Origin: DALYJJ01 sp033763935
GTDB taxonomy: Bacteria > Acidobacteriota > Terriglobia > Bryobacterales > Bryobacteraceae
DNA length: 64,000 bases
Assembly (NCBI GenBank): GCA_033763935.1
Contig: JANRJO010000056.1
Location: 3,228 to 67,227, forward strand
Direction of reading: 5' to 3'
The notes below the pieces were generated by a model. It saw nothing but the letters and a program-made list of their open reading frames with translations. It did not search any database and was not told where the DNA came from. The position numbers and the translations under genes are program-made. Shown here one piece after another: positions 58,873-64,000 of this stretch; the first letter of the stretch is position 1; every line of letters starts with the position of its first letter.

Positions 58873-61497
58873 ATGCACCTCGCGCTCGGCGACACGGTTG
58901 GGCCATACGAGATCACCTCCCGACTTGGCGCGGGCGGGATGGGCGAGGTCTATCGGGCGCGCGACACGAAACTGGGGCGCGACGTGGCGCTGAAGGTGGT
59001 GGCGCCTTCGCTGCTACAGGACGCCGAGTATCTGGCTCGGTTTCAACGAGAGGCTCAGGTGTTGGCTTCGTTGAACCATCCCAACATCGCGCAGATCTAT
59101 GGCGTGGAGCAGCAAGCGATCGTCATGGAACTGGTGGAAGGGGCAACCCTCGCGGGGCCGGTGCCGGTGGAGGAGGCCATTGCCCTCGGGAAGCAACTGG
59201 CGGGGGCTTTGGAGGCAGCGCACGAGAAGGGAATCGTGCATCGGGACATCAAGCCGGGCAACGTCAAGGTCACGAAAGACGGCACGGTGAAGGTTCTCGA
59301 CTTTGGGCTGGCGAAGGACGGAAGCCGCGAGTCGGCCGTGCCGGCCGACTCGCCGACGATAACCATTGCCTCGACCCGGGCGGGCGTCGTGCTCGGCACG
59401 GCGGCGTACATGGCGCCGGAGCAGGCGAGGGGTCACCAGGTGGATGGCCGGGCGGACATCTGGGCATTTGGCGCAGTGATGTACGAGTTGCTCACAGGGC
59501 GGCCAGCGTTTGGCGGAGAGAGCGTGGCGGACATACTGGCCGCAACGATGAAGCAGGAACCGGACTGGAGCGCTCTACCGCCGGACACGCCTGCGTCTGT
59601 GGCCGCGCTGCTTCGGCGCTGCCTCACAAAGGACCGGAGGCAGCGGCTGCAGGCGATGGGGGAAGCGCGCATTGCCCTGGAGCGGCCGGTGGAGGGGGCG
59701 GCACCGGCGAAGACCGGTTCGCGACTGCGGTTGGGAGTGCTGTTGGTCGGGCTCGCTATGGTGGCGGCGGGGTTCGGCGCGGTCGCCGGGTGGCTTGCGC
59801 ACCGGCCGGCGGGCAAGCTCGTCACACGTTGGCTGGTGCAGCCGGGGCGCGAGTTCGATTCAATCCGGACGGCACGAATGGGCGCGGCGGCCATTCTCTC
59901 GCCGGACGGAAAGAGACTGGTCTACACGGGGCGCGGCGCGGACGGGCAGTGGATGCTCTATACGCGGCTGGTCGAGGAGGAGCAGGCAAGTCCGATACCC
60001 GGCACCGAAGCGGCCCTCAATCCGATCTTCGACCCAGCAGGAGAGACTCTCGCGTTTTTCGCTAACGGCAAGCTCCGGCGTGTCTCCGTACGGGGCGAGG
60101 GGCTGACCACGCTCTGCAATGCGCCGTCGAGCCAAGGGGCCAGTTGGAGCCCAGACGGTTCCCTTGTCGCCGCGTTGTCCAGCTCCGGAGTACTCTCGCG
60201 GATCCCGCCGGGCGGCGGCACTTCATCGCCCGTCACGAAGCTGGAAGACGGAGAACTGACACACCGGTGGCCGCAGGTGCTACCTGGCGGCGAGACGGTC
60301 CTTTTCACGGCGCACACGGCGGGACTCTCCTTCGACGACGCGAACATTGTGGCGCAGTCTCTGCGGAGCGGCCAGCGGAAGACCCTGGTGAAGGGCGGCA
60401 CATTCGGGCGGTACGCGCCGAGCGGCTACTTGCTGTACGTCAAGAACCAGACATTGTTTGCGGTGCGCATGGACGCGGGATCGCTGACGGTGACGGGTGA
60501 GGCGATGCCGGTGGTGGCCGGGGTAAGCACGTCAGAATATGGGGACGCTCAGTACGACGTAACGGCAGAGGGCTCCCTTCTGTACTCGAAGGCCGTGCCA
60601 ACCAGGCGGAGACTGGCGTGGCTCTCGGCGGGAGGCGGCCTTTCCCCACTTCGGGCGGAAAGAGGCCCGTACGGCGTTTTCCTCGACCTGTCGTCCGACG
60701 GATCCCGCCTCGCATTCGTGACCACCGAGGCGGGCAATCGGGACGTATGGACGTACGACATTCGCAGTGAGCGGGTCGCGCGGCTTACGGCGAGCGAAGG
60801 CTTCGACGGATTCCCTCACTGGAGTCCCACCGGCAAGCACATCCTCTTCAGCTCCGTACGGCACTCGGGAGCGCAGAATCTGTATTGGATGCGGGCCGAT
60901 GGCGGTGGCGAGGCGGTGCGGCTCATGGAAAGCACCGCCGTGCAGATCCCTGGCGTTGTGACTCCAGACGGCTCGCGGCTGCTGTTTACGGAGGTAGGCC
61001 AAGACACGGGGTACGATCTAGTTTCGGTGCCGCTCGAAGGCGCCGACGGCGACCGGCCGAGGGCGGGCAAGCGCGAGTACTTCCTGAAGACGCCGTTCAA
61101 CGAGGCGACTCCGTCGATATCGCCCGACGGGCGCTGGGTTGCGTACGACAGCAACGAGACGGGGCGCACGGAGGTATTCGTGCGAGCTGTGGCGAACGGC
61201 ACCGGAAAGTGGATGGTGTCGAGCGGCGGCGGGAGCAACGCGTCATGGTCCAAGAGCGGCCGGCGCCTCTACTTCCTGACGAGCCAGGGCATTCAGGTCG
61301 CGGACTATACGGTGACAGGGGAAGAGTTCGTTCCGGGCAAGCCGCGGCTCTGGGCGGGCCATCCGGGCCTGAGAGGATTCGCGATCCATCCTGATGGCAC
61401 GCGTGCTGCGATTGCGGAGGAGGATGAGGCCGTTCCGGAAGACGCACGAACTTTGGTACTGGTGACCGGTCTTCTCGAGGATCTGCGGAGACGCTAA
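58873..61497 (+). CDS. Ser/Thr protein kinase with TolB/WD40-like propeller
   Basis: 874 residues. The kinase domain (about 8-270) has the glycine loop RLGAGGMGEVYRARD, catalytic Lys in VALKVV, HRDIKPGNVKV, DFGLAK and MAPEQA. One transmembrane helix follows (LGVLLVGLAMVAAGFGAVAGWL, about 290-311). The rest is a periplasmic beta-propeller of TolB/WD40-like repeats (LSPDGKRLVY, WSPDGSLV, HWSPTGKHILFSS, ISPDGRWVAYDS). This is a common receptor-kinase design in Acidobacteria. ATG 58873 was chosen; a TTG at 58861 is alternative. TACACT lies 13 bases before, with no Shine-Dalgarno. Confidence 0.95.
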   Translation: MHLALGDTVGPYEITSRLGAGGMGEVYRARDTKLGRDVALKVVAPSLLQDAEYLARFQREAQVLASLNHPNIAQIYGVEQQAIVMELVEGATLAGPVPVEEAIALGKQLAGALEAAHEKGIVHRDIKPGNVKVTKDGTVKVLDFGLAKDGSRESAVPADSPTITIASTRAGVVLGTAAYMAPEQARGHQVDGRADIWAFGAVMYELLTGRPAFGGESVADILAATMKQEPDWSALPPDTPASVAALLRRCLTKDRRQRLQAMGEARIALERPVEGAAPAKTGSRLRLGVLLVGLAMVAAGFGAVAGWLAHRPAGKLVTRWLVQPGREFDSIRTARMGAAAILSPDGKRLVYTGRGADGQWMLYTRLVEEEQASPIPGTEAALNPIFDPAGETLAFFANGKLRRVSVRGEGLTTLCNAPSSQGASWSPDGSLVAALSSSGVLSRIPPGGGTSSPVTKLEDGELTHRWPQVLPGGETVLFTAHTAGLSFDDANIVAQSLRSGQRKTLVKGGTFGRYAPSGYLLYVKNQTLFAVRMDAGSLTVTGEAMPVVAGVSTSEYGDAQYDVTAEGSLLYSKAVPTRRRLAWLSAGGGLSPLRAERGPYGVFLDLSSDGSRLAFVTTEAGNRDVWTYDIRSERVARLTASEGFDGFPHWSPTGKHILFSSVRHSGAQNLYWMRADGGGEAVRLMESTAVQIPGVVTPDGSRLLFTEVGQDTGYDLVSVPLEGADGDRPRAGKREYFLKTPFNEATPSISPDGRWVAYDSNETGRTEVFVRAVANGTGKWMVSSGGGSNASWSKSGRRLYFLTSQGIQVADYTVTGEEFVPGKPRLWAGHPGLRGFAIHPDGTRAAIAEEDEAVPEDARTLVLVTGLLEDLRRR

Positions 61498-62132
61498 CGC
61501 GTCTTGAGAGCTTCGGCGATCTCCTTCTCGGAAATCGCGCCTTCTTTGATCATGCGCCAGTAGGGCTCGGTAACGTCGACGGTGGTGGAGCCGCCGCCGG
61601 GCGAGAGCCCGCCGTCGAGGACGAGGTTGACGCGGCCGTCCATGGTGGCGAAGGTCTCGATGCCCGAGCGGCAGGTGGGCTGCCCGGAGATGTTGGCGCT
61701 GGTGGCGATGAGCGGTTGCTGAAGCCACTCGAGGAGCGCATTAGCGACCTTGGACTTCGACTGGCGCACGCCGAGGCGGCCAGTGTTGCCGGTGACTTTG
61801 AGTGGGACCTTGGAACTGGCGGGGACGATGATGGTAAGCGGGCCCGGCCAGAAGCGGCGCGCCAGCATGTAGAACCGGGAGTTGAGGTCCCGCACGAGGT
61901 CCTCGGCCATCAGGACGTCGGAGACGATCAGCGGGAGGGAGCGTTGCGCTTCCCTGCCCTTGGCGTGGAAGACGCGACCGACGGCGGCGAGATTGAAGGG
62001 GTCGGCGACGAGGGTGTAGAGGGCGTCGCTCGGAATCGCGACGACTTCGCCGCGGCGGACGGCGGCGGCGGCGCGTTCGATGGCTTCCGGCGAGGGTTGT
62101 TCAGGATCGATTTCGAGAAGATCAGTGGCCAC
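61494..62132 (-). CDS. tsaC: L-threonylcarbamoyladenylate synthase (TsaC/YrdC/Sua5)
   Basis: 212 residues, an enzyme for the t6A37 modification of ANN-decoding tRNAs. Signatures are RRGEVVAIPSDALYTLV, QRSLPLIVSD, FWPGPLTIIV, VRQSKSKVANALL and ATSANISGQP. The GTG at 62132 is the best start, since upstream codons lack similarity and would overlap the divergent gene. Its stop shares CTAA with the kinase gene stop. Normal YrdC usually has R-x-P-T-D; here IPSDALYTL. Confidence 0.93.
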   Translation of the reverse strand: MATDLLEIDPEQPSPEAIERAAAAVRRGEVVAIPSDALYTLVADPFNLAAVGRVFHAKGREAQRSLPLIVSDVLMAEDLVRDLNSRFYMLARRFWPGPLTIIVPASSKVPLKVTGNTGRLGVRQSKSKVANALLEWLQQPLIATSANISGQPTCRSGIETFATMDGRVNLVLDGGLSPGGGSTTVDVTEPYWRMIKEGAISEKEIAEALKTR

Positions 62133-62223
62133 GAAGCTAGAAGCACTAAGTGTAGCTCGTGCTTGGGGATGGCGCAACCTGTGCGGGTTGTCATACGATG
62201 TTCGGGGAGTTTCCGCACAACAC

Positions 62224-63273
62224 ATGTCACAGATCAAAGGACCCGCCATCTTCCTGGCCCAATTCATGGGCGACGCGCCGCCGTTCAACACGCTGCCGAA
62301 CATCACGGCGTGGGCGAAGTCGCTCGGCTACATCGGCGTGCAGATCCCGTCCTGGGATGCGCGCGTGATCGACATCAAGAAGGCCGCCGAGTCGAAGACG
62401 TATTGCGACGAAATCAAGGGGCAGACGAACGGCCTGGAGATCACGGAGCTGGCGTCGCACCTGCAAGGGCAGTTGGTGGCGTCGCATCCGTCCTACGACG
62501 AGATGTTCGATGCCTTCGCGGCGCCGGAGGTCCGCGGCAATCCGAAAGCGCGCAGCGAGTGGGCAACGCAGCAGATGAAGTACGCGCTTCAGGCTTCGGC
62601 GAACCTCGGGCTGACGGTGAGTCCGACCTTTTCGGGGGCCCTGTTGTGGCCGTTCCTGTACCCCTGGCCGCAGCGGCCGGCGGGGCTGGTGGAGGAGGCG
62701 TTCGCGGAACTGGCACGGCGATGGAAGCCGATTTACGAGGCGGCGGACCAGTACGGGGTGGACCTTGCATACGAGTTGCATCCGGGCGAGGACCTCTATG
62801 ACGGGACGACCTTCGAGCGATTCCTGGACGCGATGGGCGGGCATCCGCGCGTGGCGATCAACTACGACCCGTCACACTTCATTCTGCAGTGCCTGGACTA
62901 TGTCGGTTTCATTGACGTCTACGGCGAGCGGATCAAGGCGTTCCATGTGAAAGACGCGGAGTTCCGGCCGAGCGCGAAGCAGGGCGTGTACTCGGGCTAC
63001 GCCGGCTGGCAGCAGCGCGCCGGGCGGTTCCGTTCGCTGGGCGACGGGCAGGTGGACTTCAAGCAGGTGTTCTCGCGGCTGACGGCGGTGGGTTACAAGA
63101 GCTGGGCGGTCCTCGAGTGGGAGTGCTGCTTCAAGGATGCCGCACAGGGGGCGGCGGAAGGCGCGCCGTTCATCAAATCGCACCTGATCGATGTGCCGTC
63201 GAAGGCGTTCGACGACTTCGCCGGAGCGGCGACGGATGCGGGGCGGAACCGGCGGATACTGGGCGTGCGGTAA
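62224..63273 (+). CDS. Sugar phosphate isomerase/epimerase (TIM barrel)
   Basis: A 349-residue xylose-isomerase-like barrel. It opens MSQIKGPAIFLAQFMGDAPPF. Metal ligands are probably in YELHPGEDLYDG (Glu), INYDPSHF (Asp/His), FHVKDAEF (His/Asp) and VLEWECCF (Glu). Cytosolic, with no signal peptide. This long subtype with FLAQFMGD is common with Gfo/Idh dehydrogenases in sugar acid or cyclitol use. A TACGAT box lies about 30 bases upstream. A terminator follows at 63297. Confidence 0.88.
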   Translation: MSQIKGPAIFLAQFMGDAPPFNTLPNITAWAKSLGYIGVQIPSWDARVIDIKKAAESKTYCDEIKGQTNGLEITELASHLQGQLVASHPSYDEMFDAFAAPEVRGNPKARSEWATQQMKYALQASANLGLTVSPTFSGALLWPFLYPWPQRPAGLVEEAFAELARRWKPIYEAADQYGVDLAYELHPGEDLYDGTTFERFLDAMGGHPRVAINYDPSHFILQCLDYVGFIDVYGERIKAFHVKDAEFRPSAKQGVYSGYAGWQQRAGRFRSLGDGQVDFKQVFSRLTAVGYKSWAVLEWECCFKDAAQGAAEGAPFIKSHLIDVPSKAFDDFAGAATDAGRNRRILGVR

Positions 63274-63296
63274 AAGATCCGGACGATTGAATTGGA

Positions 63297-63330
63297 CGGG
63301 GCGAGCGCGTATGCGGCGCCCCGTTTTTAT
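63297..63330 (+). terminator. Intrinsic terminator
   Basis: CGGGGCG (63297-63303) pairs perfectly with CGCCCCG (63317-63323) and is followed by TTTTTAT. It lies 24 bases after the isomerase stop. Confidence 0.85.
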
Positions 63331-63332
63331 TG

Positions 63333-63365
63333 CAGGACCACGAGAATAGCGACATGATGGTCCTG
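63333..63365. repeat. 8-base inverted repeat near the transposase
   Basis: CAGGACCA (63333-63340) and TGGTCCTG (63358-63365) are perfect complements, 17 bases apart. They lie about 60 bases beyond the C-terminal end of the transposase gene and may mark or flank the element end. The element's other end is outside the window. Confidence 0.3.
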
Positions 63366-63425
63366 AAATGCAGCGCTTTAGAGTTACTCTTTTCGTCCTT
63401 ACGAGTGCGCTCACTGTCTCTGCGG

Positions 63426-64000
63426 TTAGCAGCCCGTGGCGGAATGAAAACGGCGATTGCGTGAGGCGAGACAGCGGCGATAGGTGGAGATTGACGAAAA
63501 GGCGTTTCCTTCGGTTCTCGGGTTACTCGGATCGGGATTTATCACACTTTCCTCACGTACCCCGAGAGCAGCACACAAAAACTGAAGCCAAACGACCGGA
63601 TTCATCGCCCCCTGAGCACTTCGGGGCTTCCCCATCCCGTATTTCGTCCGGATCAACAGCGCCAGGTTGAACGCCACCGCCTGCACCAGCAGCCGCTTCA
63701 GGATGTTGTCATGCTGCCGCAAATGCGTCCGCCTCATTCCTCCGGTCTGATACATGTGTGCGAAACTTCGTTCCGTCAGCTCCGATCGCAGCTTCTGCAG
63801 TTGCTTGCCGCGATCGCCTCGGACCCGCCGCCGGTTGGCGTACACTCGCTGCTGCTCCCCTTCCCGCCCCGCCCACTTCCGCCGACCCCGATCCGGCTCC
63901 GGAATGTAGCTCCGCACGCCCTGCTCATGCAGATCCTTCAACACCTGACCGCTGTGATATCCACGGTCGGCCACGACCTCTTCCACCCCTCGCTCATTGA
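63426..64000 (-). CDS. Transposase, partial (IS1182-like, DDE_Tnp_1_6 type)
   Basis: The C-terminal part of a DDE transposase; the frame runs open off the right edge (GVEEVVADRGYHSGQVL begins near it). VVADRGYHSG holds one catalytic Asp. The conserved tail ERSFAHMYQTGGMRRTHLR followed by NILKRLLVQAVAFNLALLIRTKYGMGKPRSAQG is typical of IS1182-type elements. About 190 codons are in view. After that tail, 60 more residues run to the stop at 63426, longer than I expect, so the end may be altered. A 100-residue plus-strand frame at 63368-63670 overlaps it and is not credited. Confidence 0.88.
   Translation of the reverse strand, partial: NERGVEEVVADRGYHSGQVLKDLHEQGVRSYIPEPDRGRRKWAGREGEQQRVYANRRRVRGDRGKQLQKLRSELTERSFAHMYQTGGMRRTHLRQHDNILKRLLVQAVAFNLALLIRTKYGMGKPRSAQGAMNPVVWLQFLCAALGVREESVINPDPSNPRTEGNAFSSISTYRRCLASRNRRFHSATGC

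Noticed and set aside
63368..63670. Plus-strand frame with a signal-peptide-like start
   Set aside because: It lies antisense to the transposase for most of its length and its sequence after residue 25 is not protein-like.

Overview
This window is GC-rich, gene-dense chromosomal DNA from a Gram-negative, free-living bacterium. The gene content fits best with Acidobacteriota, probably the Bryobacterales/Solibacter group. The clues are the paired DUF1552 and DUF1592/1588-type secreted proteins, a Ser/Thr kinase fused to a TolB/WD40-like propeller, Tat-exported Gfo/Idh dehydrogenases next to TIM-barrel sugar isomerases, a peptidase S9 with signal peptide, DUF6596-type (ECF42) and ECF41 sigma factors, and a RibBA with a degenerate GTP cyclohydrolase half. 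The assignment is inference from gene families only.

Layout. 1-8.7 kb: a partial minus-strand gene, aldo/keto reductase, GH1-like glycosidase, MATE exporter with a heptad-repeat protein, pgk, nadD-like, a zinc-ribbon membrane protein with nth, and a Roadblock protein. 8.7-12.2 kb: a structured leader followed by a zinc-ribbon membrane protein and a large TPR protein. 12.2-17.5 kb: a minus-strand housekeeping cluster (acyP, apt, ispE, prs, rplY, pth, rpsF, rpsR, rplI) closed by a strong terminator. 17.5-25.6 kb: hemB, an S9 peptidase, selA with a Gfo/Idh dehydrogenase, a chemoreceptor and a DUF2490 protein. 25.7-34.4 kb: an LPG-synthase-like membrane protein, a sugar isomerase, a FadN/FadA-type beta-oxidation pair, a secreted esterase and ribBA. 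34.4-39.8 kb: a hybrid histidine kinase and an ArsR-SulP-carbonic anhydrase operon. 39.8-46 kb: an ECF41 sigma factor with its AhpD/CMD partner, then the DUF1552/DUF1592 secreted system. 46-47.4 kb: a YmdB phosphodiesterase and, just upstream of it, a likely 6S RNA. 47.4-56 kb: an RND efflux operon ending in an ECF42 sigma factor, facing three DGPF (YCII) genes and one VOC gene. 56-64 kb: an alpha/beta hydrolase interrupted by an in-frame amber codon, a Gfo/Idh dehydrogenase, a nucleotidyltransferase toxin-antitoxin-like pair, the Ser/Thr kinase, tsaC, a sugar isomerase, and at the edge an IS-type transposase.

The most informative result is regulatory. Three copies of a bipartite site, TGTCGA-N17-CGA(C/T), lie upstream of the RND-ECF42 operon and upstream of both DGPF transcription units. 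This makes the 47.3-56.0 kb region look like one autoregulated ECF42 regulon that includes a multidrug-type efflux pump. Independently, the ECF41 operon is preceded by TGTCACA-N16-CGTC, the motif known for ECF41. Many first-of-operon genes have a TANNNT-like box 6-8 bases before the start codon, which suggests frequent leaderless transcription. Convergent genes often share a four-base stop-stop overlap. No CRISPR array, rRNA or tRNA was found.
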